Shown one piece after another: positions 40,817 to 51,985 of a DNA stretch of 64,000 nt. Within the stretch, counting starts at the first letter, position 1. Each line of letters starts with the position of its first letter. The notes below the pieces were generated by a model. That model searched no databases. It was not told where the DNA came from and saw only the letters and a list, made by a program, of their open reading frames with translations. Source of the stretch: Cladopsammia gracilis (taxonomy: Eukaryota > Cnidaria > Anthozoa > Scleractinia > Dendrophylliidae); NCBI GenBank assembly GCA_022457155.1, contig JAJGOT010000310.1:62001-126000 (forward strand), read 5' to 3'. The position numbers and the translations under genes are program-made.

Positions 40817-41543
40817 TTAAGGTTACAGTGTACCTTCGGGGGTGTCTCCAGTATAACAGCTCTAGCGTCTTAAGATTACACTTAATATACCTAAACCCAG
40901 ATATCAAATTAAAGCTTATAGAGCTGGCTATCTAAATATGGAAACCATTTGGTAATAAAATGAATTGTCGAATTTTTTACGACGTCTAAATTCAAACGTC
41001 CGAATCAGCTTTAAAACGCTATAACTCAAAGCGATTATTATATTTTGCTAATTTGATTTGTTCTCGGCTTTCCGGACACGAAGCGCTAAAAACACGTGTC
41101 GGCGATTTTCCATATTCAATTGCAGTGAAAAGTTACAGAATATTTTCGAAAAAGGGAGAAAAAAATTGGAATGATCGCACGGAAATGGCTCTTGACGAAA
41201 ATGTTTTCGGAATTAAGAAATTCGCCGACACGTTTTTGTTGATTATATGTTAGCCTAGCTTCTGTCCAAATTTAAGGAAAATCGAACAAATTCCCTTTGA
41301 GTTGTAGCTCTTTAAAGTGTCCCCAACAAGCGAAAAATTAACTTTGAGAAAACGGCGCTTAAAAAAACATATCGCTTAATAAACAAACTCCGCCCACAAA
41401 AGTTATACCGTCATTTCTCCGTCAATTTTCACTATTTTTCGATACTATTTTTTTTTGGATGAAAGTTCATTCTGTAAACTTTATTTTAACGCCAAAAAAA
41501 TTTTTCAATAAATTTTCGATCTGAAGGTACACTGTAACCTTAA
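40817..41543. mobile_element. TTAA-flanked MITE, 727 bp
   Basis: The ends are TTAAGGTTACAGTGTACCTTC and its inverse GAAGGTACACTGTAACCTTAA (both 21-mers overlap TTAA). TTAA target as in 6325-7161 and 15079-15700, but with a different interior. An ORF of 66 codons inside has no known motif. Confidence 0.85.
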
Positions 41544-41626
41544 CTTTCTAACTGAGCTCTATACTACATCGATCATGTCATTGATGTGATAGCTCCATAA
41601 GATGCTAACCGCGTGAGCAGACATAG

Positions 41627-42038
41627 GCCCTATTTACATGGAAAGCGGATGATCCTAGTGCTAGGATCATCCGAGCGCAACATGTTTTCTACTTTCAGTT
41701 TACATGCGAAGGGTTGCATTTGGCCCTAGCGCTAAGATCATCCTAGCGCTAGGTTCATCCTATCTGAAAGGTAGGATGATCCTAGCGCTAGGATCATCCG
41801 AGCTCTATGTAAACGGCCTCGGGAGCCCTAAGGTTAATTCTTCGCTTTTGTTATTGTCGCCCACCGTCTTGCTTTGCAACCGCGCCGAACTCAAAGGTAC
41901 TGGGGCCATCCTGCCGAATTTTTCACGTAAACCAAATGAAAAGTTGATCCTGAATGCCGTATTTACGCATGTAAACCAAATTAACCTTCTAGGATCATCC
42001 TAGCACTAGGATCATCCTCTTTCCATGTAAATAGAGCC
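41627..42038. mobile_element. MITE with subterminal GGATGATCCTAGCGCTAGGA hairpins
   Basis: TIR CCTATTTACATGGAAAGCGG at the left and CCTCTTTCCATGTAAATAG at the right. Next to each end, and twice inside, are copies of GGATGATCCTAGCGCTAGGA, itself nearly palindromic. Such repeated subterminal motifs are usual transposase-binding sites. About 410 bp, non-coding. Confidence 0.75.
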
Positions 42039-42956
42039 ATAGAACGACAAATTTGCGTTGTGGTCCGCCAAGGGTGGGAATGATATTGTACACCGTGCAG
42101 GGACTGAAACTAAGTATAACATTTGGCGACCATCTTGCTTTAATATTAGGACAGTATGTGTGTGGTTGGTGTGGTCGTTCAAAGTATATCTTCGTCGAAG
42201 TCTCGTAAAATATATCTTATCGGTAACGTGTGAAGTGCGAAGAATGCGAGATGTAGAAGCTCATTCTCGCATCGTTCACAGTGGTAGAAAAGTAAAATGT
42301 CAGCGAGTGCTAGAATCGTCATCATGACGAATAAAAATGACGTCATGAGTTTCATTCGAGCAAATTGAGTTCAGCCCCCCCACCCCCCCCTCCCCCCCCC
42401 CCCCCCGACAAACTTTTTCCCGTACGCCGATGAGTTTCATGATTGGATGAAATCTTGTAGCACAAAAGAAACATCACTTTAAAATAAAGTTCCAGTAAAT
42501 TTTTTATAAAAAACACGTTGTCCAAAGGTTGATGCATTCTCAGTAAACGATCTTGTGTGGGGAAAGCGAAAAGCCGCGGAACAATAGAGCATTGCCTATT
42601 TCTTACACGCATTGTTACTTAATGTCCACTGCTTAAAATACGAACTAGGAATGTCAAAGGAATTTCTTTTCATATCTTATTTTTATTTTGTGATCCTTGG
42701 TAAACATGATACGCCTCTCGTGTCAAGAGATGTCAAAAAAACTATGACAAGGCCCTGAAAAAGCAATCCATAAGGGGAAAATGGATGTCGCGAAAATAGG
42801 TCAATAGTCACTTGATGTCAAGAAAAAAATACCTTCTTTTGTCAAAGATAGGATTATTGACAATAAAGATGAAACCAAACGTTTCGAATACTTCATAAAA
42901 CTATGTATGCAGCAGAACAGCCGGAAACAAAACAAAACATGTTGAATATTATAATT
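42039..42956. other. No gene recognised
   Basis: Includes a C run (42377-42406) and AT-rich DNA. The ORFs present are short and lack motifs. Confidence 0.5.
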
Positions 42957-43256
42957 GAGCGGTTTCCAGTTGAGTGTCGTAAAACCAAAGCCAAAGTAAT
43001 TACTCTGGCCAATCAAAACAGTGACAGACAATCCAATGAACCAATCAGAGCTCGAAGCAATACATGTAGCCGAAAAAAAAATATATGTAGCCGACGCCAA
43101 GAGCGGGAAAATGCGTGAAAAGAAGTCACGATTGGGTTTGGTTTTACTTCTGATTGGTGGAGAAAGTGGCGCGAGATTTTTTAGCCAATCACAAAGCTTA
43201 GCAATGAAAAACCAAAGCAATCGCGAAATTACTTTCGACACTTAATTGAAAAGGGC
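42957..43256. mobile_element. MITE of about 300 bp (copy 1)
   Basis: Starts GAGCGGTTTCCAGTTGAGTG and ends CGACACTTAATTGAAAAGGG. The interior includes CCAATGAACCAATCAGAGCT and several CCAATCA motifs on both strands. It matches 50407-50697. Confidence 0.8.
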
Positions 43257-43379
43257 TATATATGGGTACCAGCGAATGCAAGAAGGTATTTTGGGTAATA
43301 CTAGCATGCAGGGCGATGGACTCGCATTCCGATGACTATCGCAGATTAAAACCTGATTTTCACTAGCGACTTAAACATA

Positions 43380-43520
43380 AGCGGAAGCATAACAGCGCTT
43401 ATGGACACATGAAAACGTGCCCGACATAAGCATAAGCCTAAGCGTAAGCGTAAGCATAAGAATAGAAAACTTTCCTTTGTTATGCTTCCAGTTGTTGGCC
43501 TTGTACTGTGCTAATGTAAA
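43380..43520. repeat. AAGCATAAGCGTAAGCATAAG imperfect hexamer/dodecamer repeat
   Basis: Many CATAAGC/CGTAAGC units follow one another, with inverted GCTTATG nearby. Probably the end of a degenerate MITE with subterminal repeats; its borders are unclear. Confidence 0.5.
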
Positions 43521-44161
43521 CGGAACATAAGCATAATGAATTTTTCAATCGTTAATTATCCCCTGCCAATGAAATTCGTTTATCAACAGTCTTTTTTTTT
43601 CGTGAACCTGCATTCCTTAAATATGTGACACTTGACACCTCAAGTCATCAATTTCCAGAAAGTTTGGGTACGCCTCTGGGTACACGTGTATTCTTGAATA
43701 AGACTACGAAACTCGTATTTTGAATCAACACGCGACCTATTGCAATTCAGAAGGTCAATATCGTCTGTGAAAACGCTTATTCAGTGGAATAAAATAACAA
43801 ATTCAGGAGCTGATTATAACTTAGAAAGCTTTTCAGCTCTCATTTCTCCTAGTACACGAGATTGGGCCAATGCTTTCCTCATGCCTTATCGTTTCTCAAT
43901 AAAAAGAATAGGGTGTTGGCCAAGTATATGATATCATTTCGCTTGTCCTCTTCGCTTTTTGTTTAAACTGGCTTGGAAGCAAAGTTTGATTATTATCAAC
44001 GGGTAAAATTGTCGATCGTTTAGCTCTGATTTATCTGCCTGTTATTTTGAAGGCGGTGGGTCGCGTGATATTGGTAGCGCGGTAACTCGTGTTTTCACAT
44101 GTACGCTAAGCGTTGAACGAGTTATCGCATACGGGAAATTATGCAAATTTTGACTCCTTCA

Positions 44162-44488
44162 TCAGTTGTAAACTTTTATTGGTAATTTAGTTGACCAGTG
44201 CGGCCTTTTCCCCCGTCCCAAATGGCAAAGAAATATGGATTGGGAGTACCCGACCGGGGTTATATCGGAATTTAAACTGGTGTCAGCCCACCCTGCTATG
44301 GAGAGATGGCCGTTACTAGCGGTGTACTGGGGGATGCCAAAAGCGTTGTTTTTGATTGGGACTGAGACAAAATCCAAACCTCGTCTGGCTTGACTTTCAA
44401 CACAGCAACCATGGTAGGCTGTGAGCTGACATCGTACATCAGAAGAGTCGCTCAATGTCACTTTTATGCATTTTGCATCTTCGAACAT
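44162..44488 (-). other. Unrecognised ORF, 108 codons
   Basis: Begins MFEDAKCIKVTLSDSSDVRC and continues LTAYHGCCVESQARRGLDF. It is GC-richer than its surroundings. No domain is recognised and no splice border is evident. It could be a fragment of a retroelement or host gene, or chance. Confidence 0.25.
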
Positions 44489-44517
44489 GCTGCAATAAGC
44501 CTAAAGCCAGGGTCTAA

Positions 44518-45803
44518 TAGCCTGTTCCAGGCGTTCAGATAGTGGGGAAAGCGCGAATAGTTGGGGAAGGCGCGAAGAAAAGCGAGCGAAAAAATTGCAG
44601 GGAGGCTGGGGAGAGGAGGCGAAAGAACGCCTGTAAACATTCTTAACAAAAGGTTGTTCCGGTATACCGGGATCCGGTATACCCTCTGATTGGTCAATTA
44701 TGACACTTTGTCAACACTCGAGTGCTGATGAGAAATGTGATATGGCGGAGGAAAGACAGCTTTCATCGAGGCATAAACAAAACAGTCGCTAGACTGTGAA
44801 ACTCATTACAATGCAGTGAGAAGAACCGACTGCACAAATGACAATGGAGAAAAACAGATTAGAGCTCCGGAAAAACCGTCAATTCTCAACTACAAAGCGG
44901 AGCAGTGACTGAAATACGCTTGATTTATACTCTTTATGAAACATTGCATAGCTTTATAAAAAGCTGCAATTATCTCTGAAAATTCGGATCAACATATTTG
45001 CAACTAATTGCAAGAAACCATTGACGGTCGATAATTTCAAACTAATAGATCCGACTACCTAAGAGATTCAGAGAGAGTGAAAATACTTACATTGTTGGTT
45101 AACTTCTACTAGAAAATGGCTACATGAGCACAGCAAGAGATCAAACAAAACTAAAGAAAGCCGCCGATTGAACAGAGTTCCAGACTGAAGAAAGCCGCTG
45201 AGTTGAAGAAACCAGAGTTGAAGAAAACCGCCGAGAATACAGCATAATTTCAAAATGATCTCCGAATCGAAGCTTGCTCTAAGCCTACATGCAATGTTAA
45301 AGGTTTTACTGCAGAGCTATTCTAACAAATGCCACGATGGCATAATAAAGAACATCGCTATGAAACAGACGCCCCGACAGAGAGGTCAAAACTAGCAGAC
45401 AGCTTAAAAACACAAATGACCTCGAGACTATAGTCTGTATCATTTTGCGAGTTTAGAAGGCTTTTAATTCAGTCACCTCGAATTCTCCATATACCCGCTA
45501 CAAATACATGAAGCATCATTTTGCCAGCTTAAATATAAAATGGCTAAAACACTCGCGAGGGATTCGTGTAGACCTGTCACTCTTTATTACACCAAATCTA
45601 ATCCCAGGAAATCTAATCCTATTTTAATTGACATATGATTGACAACTGAGTTGGCGGTCTAAAAGTGGCCGGAAGGACATTTTGTTAAGAATGTTTACAG
45701 GCGTTCCCTCGCCTCGCCTCCCGCAAGTTTTTCGCTCGCTTTTCTTCGCGCCTTCCCCAACTATTCGCGCTTTCCCCACTATCTGAACGCCTGGAACAGG
45801 CTA
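44518..45803. mobile_element. 1.29-kb element with long (about 130 bp) inverted termini
   Basis: The left end TAGCCTGTTCCAGGCGTTCA, then GTGGGGAAAGCGCGAATAGT and AGAAAAGCGAGCGAAAAA, is inverted at the right and finishes TGAACGCCTGGAACAGGCTA. The inner arm ends are TTCTTAACAAAA and TTTTGTTAAGAA. The interior has no recognisable transposase. A foldback or Mutator-like non-autonomous element is possible. Confidence 0.85.
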
Positions 45804-45852
45804 GGTTCTAAAGCCTATAAAGCTCTTGTTGACTAAAACAACCGTTACAATG

Positions 45853-46443
45853 TTAACCCTATTCGGCCTGGGCTTTTTTTGAGTTCCTGAGCCTGGGGGG
45901 GGGGGGGCACATTGTGCCCCCCCTTCGTAACTTCAAGAACATTAAGGCTACGACAATGAAACCTAGAGGGTACATAGTACGTCCGAAACTGTCTCCCTTG
46001 CGGTCCGCACAATGGAACAATGACGTCATATGACGTAGTTATTAGGTAATTAGTTATACGGCCGCCATCTTGGATCCGCCATTTTGGATTTCTGAAATTT
46101 TTTAAAACCTCTTAAAAACCATCCAAATTCACTCAAAATTAATCAAAACCAATAAATAAACGCTAAATGACGTAAAAACATAAAAGTTATACCAATAAAC
46201 ATTGTTTTTCTTCATTCAAAGGTACAAATATGCAAATTTCAAAAAACAGTGCTGTCAAAATCTTGTTGCCATGGAAACATCAAGTCACGTGATCAAAAAA
46301 TTGTCATATAAAATTGTTGCCAGATAAATGTTAGGAAAAGTCACAAAGTTTGGTGGCGTTTGAATACATATTAAAGAAGTTATGAACGTTCAAAGTTAGC
46401 GCGGGCACTTTGTGCCCCCCCCCCCCAGGCCGAATAGGGTTAA
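45853..46443. mobile_element. TTAA-CCCTATTC MITE, 591 bp
   Basis: The ends are TTAACCCTATTCGGCCTGG and CCAGGCCGAATAGGGTTAA, with C/G runs just inside. The interior has GACGTCATATGACGTAG and ACGGCCGCCATCTTGGATCC, so it is distantly related to the TTAACCCTCGG family (same length, same inner motifs). Confidence 0.85.
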
Positions 46444-46511
46444 AACAATAATATAAAACCAAAAGAGGAGTTCATCCTCTCTTGATCAAACCTCATTTTA
46501 GCGAACTACTG

Positions 46512-46692
46512 TACGGTAGAATCCCGATAACTCGAGCCTCCAGGAGAGAGGGAAATTTGGTTTGAGATATCGAAGGTTCGAGTTATCGAGGGTAAATTTG
46601 CAAGCAATCTTTAGCTAAGGGAAAAAAAGTTTGGTTCGAGTTAGCGAGAAGTTCGAGTTATCGAGGGTTCGAGTTATCGGGATTCAACTGTA
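46512..46692. mobile_element. Small pogo/Tigger-like MITE, 181 bp
   Basis: TIR TACGGTAGAATCCCGATAAC at the left and GTTATCGGGATTCAACTGTA at the right, with TA at the borders. The interior repeats GGTTCGAGTTATCGAGG. This CGATAACTCGA type of terminus is known from pogo-group elements. Confidence 0.75.
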
Positions 46693-47052
46693 TGACTAAA
46701 TACTGATTCAGCAGGTAAAGTAGAAATTTAGTAGCCAATCTTGTAATGACGTTACTTTAGGTAGGGCCTGGATCGAACATCCGGGATACCCGTAAGATCT
46801 AGTGCTTTAACTCTACTATAAAAGACATAATATATTCGTATTAAGGTGCGATGATCGATGTACAAAAGAGACAACTTGAACGAGCAGGCCGAATGTCCTA
46901 CTACGAACCGACAACATTAAAAATCTTACAGAAGTGTGTTTTAAAGATTCCCTTGTAATGTACCTAGAACACCCCGTGGTATTGTCGCCTACATTTTAAC
47001 GTTTCGTTAAACGCTTTCTCGAAATAGTAGTGAACAGTTTGCTAACCACTGT
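46693..47052. other. Downstream flank of the ITAM-like tail exon
   Basis: Probably 3' UTR and beyond on the minus strand. No clear AATAAA on the minus strand near the stop; nothing else recognised. Confidence 0.35.
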
Positions 47053-47384
47053 TTATACACGAACTTCCGCCTGACGCTGAAGGTTACTTAACCCTTCATA
47101 TTCATTTCGGCGACCTACGTTTAATGATCGATAATGAGTAACTTCTTGGATCTGTTGGTAAATACCCTCTTCCGATAAATTAACATCATTATAATAGGGT
47201 CCTTGGCCAGAGCGTACGCCATTGACCACTTCATAGGTAACCTGGCCTTCTGCTGCTGGTCTGTGATCCGTAGACTGGTGTGAAGCTGTAATACCTCTCG
47301 GTTCTGTTGATGGGTTGTTGTTAGCAGACATCTCCATACTTTCCGGCGTTGAAAAACGTTGGCTCCTTGAAGTCATCTTGGGCT
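47053..47384 (-). CDS. Tail exon of a gene 2 paralogue, with ITAM-like motif
   Basis: A phase 1 acceptor (TTATTTTGCCAG|AG) opens 110 codons to the TAA at 47055-47053. The first half matches the tail at 55685-55863 (STE-PRG-TASHQSTDHRPAAEGQV). The second half is unique here and carries five tyrosine motifs: YEVV, YYNDV, YQQI, YRSL and YEGL. YRSL and YEGL are seven residues apart, which fits the ITAM consensus YxxL-x6-8-YxxL. The exon is open and well bordered, so it may be the true tail of gene 2 (by alternative splicing past 55.7 kb) or of a second, partly lost receptor copy. The paired TM exon at 48918-48957 is damaged, which favours the alternative-tail or relic view. Confidence 0.6.
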
Positions 47385-48224
47385 CTGGCAAAATAAAACA
47401 CACACAATTAAAAATATATGACAAGTCAATTGATGTACGATTCAGACGATACAACGTTCTTGCGACAATAAATTGTTGTTTCGTGAAAATCCGCAATTCT
47501 TCAACTTGTAAATGAAACCAAAGTTGTGACGTAGACCAAAATGTTCAATCCAAATCTGCCTTAGCATACGCAAGTTGTGGAGCTAAGTTTATAGCGACAA
47601 AGTGCAAATTACTGCCACATTTTTCATACAAATTTTAACGATACACCAACACAATATTCCCCTGGTTTTTCACCAGCGTAGTAAGTAAGAAATGAACATC
47701 AAAATACATGGTGTGATCCATATTGTACGAAACCATTAAATATTTAATATTACCATACAATTAACAATTATAATAATGCAGACGAGCTTTTAAAATGTAT
47801 TATACTGAAGTCTCTAAACGTTTTACAAACATTGTGCTAAAATAAAAAGTAATATACTAATAATTAATCATAAAGTTATGTACAATGTCAAAAACCAATA
47901 AACACATCTGATCAATGCCTTGAAGAAAAGATGGTGATGATTAAAGGAAGGTAGTGGAAGTTTTATTAACATAATTACTAGATAAAATCCGAACAGGAAG
48001 CGAAACATTTGAACTATTAGAAGCCAAGTAGAGTTTCTAATGTCCCCAAGCCATGCTCCCAAGTACGTTACTGCTGCTTACCCTACCTTTCAGACAGAGC
48101 ATTTGTTGGTCCCATGTATGGATGTAAAGGAGGAGGGGGTGGGAAGGGGGAGGGGGTATTTAAGCTGTGGCAATATAATAAAAATTAAAAAAGTACACAA
48201 TGCGATTAAGTTTATCTAATTTTA

Positions 48225-48548
48225 TTAACCCTATTCATACCGTACTATTTTTGGTTTTCTGGAATGGGAATTCCAGCCACTCAGTTACTTCTAGAATATT
48301 AAGTCTATGGCTATGAAACTTGGAGAGTTTATAATAAGTCAAAGACTGTCTAAGTTAAGGTAAGAATGCGGGAATGGCATCGTCGTTTCGAAAGATTGAA
48401 CAAAAATTTGTCACATCAAAATGTTTCCGGACAAATTTCATAAAAAAAGTCACGAAGTTTGATGGGTATAGTTAAATTTTTCGAAAGTTATAAATTTTCA
48501 AAGTCTGTGCAGACAATTTCCGCCCTTCCCCAGTCTGAATAAGGTTAG
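48225..48548. mobile_element. Shortened TTAACCCTATTC MITE
   Basis: Starts TTAACCCTATTCATACCG and ends CAGTCTGAATAAGGTTAG. The interior shares GTCACATCAAAATGTTTCC with related copies. About 324 bp, internally deleted. Confidence 0.65.
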
Positions 48549-48897
48549 AGAAGGTCATGTGATATGATTACATATGACGTGGGAATAACGTCATAAACTC
48601 CAAACGGCCAGCATATTGGATTTTCATGCTGTCAAAAAACATCAAATTGGCTCAAAACCAATAAATACTGCATGCTAAAATTATTTTTAATTAAAACATT
48701 TACCGCAAGAATGTTAATTACACTAAAATGTGGCTAAACGAAATCAAATAATGGTTGCCATGGAAATATCACTTGTCATCATAAAAACTCTGTCATAGCA
48801 AAATGTTTCCTGATAATTTGGTGTGTATTGGTTAAATGTTACAGAGTTATGAAGCCCCTTCGATTTTGCCGCTCCCCCGCGGTCTGAATAGGGTTAA
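48549..48897. mobile_element. Right-hand part of a second TTAACCCTATTC MITE
   Basis: Directly follows the previous copy. It has CATATGACGTGGGAATAACG and TGGTTGCCATGGAAATATCA, and ends GCGGTCTGAATAGGGTTAA. The left TIR is not visible. Very similar to 56637-56917. Confidence 0.65.
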
Positions 48898-48917
48898 ACT
48901 GATGATTGAAAACGTAC

Positions 48918-48957
48918 CAATTTGGCGATTGTGACGCAAACAATAAACCCAACACCA
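48918..48957 (-). pseudogene. Relic of the 3' end of a transmembrane exon
   Basis: About 40 bases before a GTACGTTTTC donor match the end of the gene 2 transmembrane exon (GTGTTGGGTTTAT). One base is missing in the stretch for the WRRS stop-transfer, so the frame is broken. Upstream exon sequence is not recognisable. The same MITE follows the donor in both copies, showing that the duplication is younger than that insertion. Confidence 0.6.
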
Positions 48958-49796
48958 CCTGTAGCGCCGCCCTTGAGTTGTGTAAACTTTGATCAGACGG
49001 CTTAAAAATATTGTCGCGGTCAACGTCAAGCACAAGCATTCCAAAATAATTCGAGATGTTATTTGGTACGGCCAACATATTCCATCACTTCTCAGGAACG
49101 TAGCTATCCTTTTAATATATATATATAGTTAGCCTTGGCCTAACAGCGTCGCCTTCTGAAGACCCTCTGAACACGCTTAACTAAGATGAAACTTAACTTA
49201 GGTGAAAGGTCGGAAGCACAAGAATTAAGATTGACGACCGGGCTATTTTTCAATTTTAGCAATTCTGAAAAACAGTAAGCTTATTACCCAATCGTCTGCA
49301 CAGTACATTTAGACCCTACAAAAGTTCACATAAACAACTTTTTCTATGTCTAGAATAACTATTACGACTATTTTCCGAATAAAATGCAGTTGTTGCTTGT
49401 CAAAAAATGCCCGAGAAACCGATTTGGAAATCAAAAATGCAAAAATACACAAACATGCATAAGGCGACGAGAAGTATAAAATCTAAGTCTCGTTTTGTTT
49501 ACATAAAATCACTTTTCAATCTATGTAATGAATGAACAAACACACAAAAATGGACAACACAATCTTCTTTCGACAAATTTTATTGAAATCTCCATTAGTT
49601 TATGTTTAAAAGCAAAACGCGTACCATTTATAGCGCATCGAGGCCGAGCCGTGTCTTCGATGAAATTCAAGAAATTAATACAACCGAATTTAAGCTACAC
49701 GTTTATAAACAATTCTCCAAAACTAACGAGAACACAAACAAAAAGTCGATCACAGATTAATATCAAGATAAATTTCCATCGAAAAATGTAATTTGT

Positions 49797-49921
49797 TTTA
49801 CCTTTAAGTCCCTCGCTTGCTTGAAAATTCTTTAAATCTCCGCGTTGGTTCTGAAATCCGTAATAAAAACCAACATCTCCCGCATTGATATCAACGTATG
49901 AAGGTCCTCGAAGCAAGATTT
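49797..49921 (-). other. Possible orphan exon
   Basis: Between TTTCAG and G|GTAAAACAA on the minus strand there is an open stretch reading KILLRGPSYVDINAGDVGF and on through YYGFQNQRGDL. It has borders and coding-like composition, but I recognise no domain and its phases (2 in, 1 out) have no evident partner. It could belong to the paralogue of gene 2 or be chance. Confidence 0.25.
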
Positions 49922-50406
49922 TATCCCTGAAAGCTCTTCTTTTTCCACTAAAGCGGCTTCTGAGTATCCCTCATTTAGTATCCCTGTCTTGAGTACCAAA
50001 CCGCGAAAAAATGCAGGGAAATAACGACTTTACTGCTCCACTAAACACTGCGAACGATCCAACTTTTAAAGTGTTTACCGAGCTGACGACCGTGTAGCCG
50101 CGCGTGTGGCGTCATTCGCGCATGTTTTGCGACGTCATACGCGCCTGCGAGCTAGCCTTTTGCGACGCTCGGACATACATGTAACAGACCCCGCCCGCGA
50201 AACATTCCGCTGGCCATGACCATGAAAAATGACGGGCATGGGTTCTATGAGTATGGGGCTGCGCAGCCGGGCCTTCGGCCCGGCGAGTGCTCCTCTATTA
50301 ATTATTAAGGCTTGGGCTTAACAATAGTTTCCGTAATTTGCTATCTGTTTTCGTTGGATTCTTTCGCACCATTCAGTAGTGACGCCCGCCATAAAAAAGT
50401 TTGCAA

Positions 50407-50697
50407 TAGAGCAGTTTTCAATTAAGTGTCGTAAATCCAAAACCAAAGTAATTACTCTGACCAATCACAGTAGTCGTAAACAAACCAATGAACCAATCAG
50501 AGCTCGAAGCAATTACATGTCGGTGGCACCAAGCGCGGGAAAACGCGTACGAGCAAGTCACGATTGCTTTTGGTAATTTACTTCTGATTGGTCGAGAAAG
50601 TGGCGCGAGATTTTTCTAGCCAATCACAAAGCGTAGCAATGAACAACCAAAACAATTGTGTGATTACTTTTCACACTCAATTGAAAACTGCTCTATA
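50407..50697. mobile_element. MITE of about 291 bp (copy 2)
   Basis: Better kept copy: TAGAGCAGTTTTCAATTAAG at the left and CTCAATTGAAAACTGCTCTA at the right. It shares CCAATGAACCAATCAGAGCT and GGCGCGAGATTTTT with copy 1. The many CCAAT/ATTGG motifs could give it promoter-like activity, which is speculative. Confidence 0.85.
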
Positions 50698-51916
50698 TAA
50701 ACAAATCATTACTATCATAACAATATTGATATTTTTCTTAAGCATCTCAGCGGGTCGGAATGATAAATCCTTAGACGGTCCAACTTTTTCCCAGTACGGA
50801 CTCACATTCCGACCGGATTTGCCGGTAGGATTTAGGACTAACTTCACCCTAAACCACCATTTTGAATTTTTATGGAAAGTAGACTGTACCACTGACCGCT
50901 CGTTCGCAAACTGCGGGATCCCGTTCCCCGTTCCACGGTCCTGGTTTTAGTAGCATCCGAAACATTGGTTAGTCTGTAATCCATGTTTTATACAAGTATC
51001 ATAGGAGGCTAATCATTGTCCAACCTTGATGGGTGGTAAAATTGTCCTCATTATTCGGTTGGCGGTTTTGACAATAAGCTAGAAGTGAGCTGTCGGTTAA
51101 TCCGGGTGTTTCTTGGTGCTGCGGAAGCCATTGTTGGTTAGCTTTTTAATTGTGGTGTGGGTATTGTTCAGTGTCTTTTGAATCTTTTGTTTTACGTCAT
51201 TTGGTGATCACACCATCCGCAACACCAAGAAACTACCGTTAATCCCATTGAGACCAGTGCTCATGTGATCTGGCGAGTACTGAAACAATCATTTATTCCA
51301 CCAAGAAAATAAATGCTTTATTTATACCATACAGTACACACAGTGTAAATGGATAGAATTAACTCCCCATTAGGGCTTTTCAGCTACAATGGAGGTCAAA
51401 AGTGGCTGGGACACCTGTGAAAACTGAACAAATAATAGTGTAACACTACTGTAGTTATCTTTGGGGCCGCAATTTGAGCGTATCCCCTCCCCCCTCCCCA
51501 ACCCAATGTTGACCAATGTAGGTGAATAGTTTTTCTGTGTAAATGTCTGTTCGATCATCAAATCTCAACATTGCTAGGGGGTAGAGGGGGGGATTCTTTG
51601 ACTAGTATTTGGTAAGTGTCCCAACACTAATGACCTGCATTGTAGAACTTTCTTTAGCTAAACAACACATAATAAAAAGTGCTAAACGTTCAGACACATA
51701 AATGCGCATATTCTTATTTTATATTGCCAATCTTGATAACAGAAAATCTATTTCATTAACACTATTTAGTCTGGGATGCAGGGGCTCACAGCTCCATCCC
51801 CCATCTCCCTCCTCCCCCCCCCCCAGCTCGTAACTTCAATAGCATTGGCAATGAATCTTAGGGTGCTTATGGAAAGTCCTAAAAGGTTTTCTTTGCTATC
51901 GAAAAAAAATGGACGA

Positions 51917-51918
<2 letters not shown>
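50698..51918. other. No gene recognised
   Basis: Unique sequence with short G/C runs near 51485 and 51815 and an imperfect repeat of CACCAAGAAAC. No supported feature. Confidence 0.5.

Positions 51919-51965
<47 letters not shown>
51919..51965. repeat. (AT)n microsatellite at the LINE poly(A) end
   Basis: About 23 AT units directly followed by an 18-T run that is the LINE tail. It may have grown from the tail. Confidence 0.95.
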
Positions 51966-51985
<20 letters not shown>

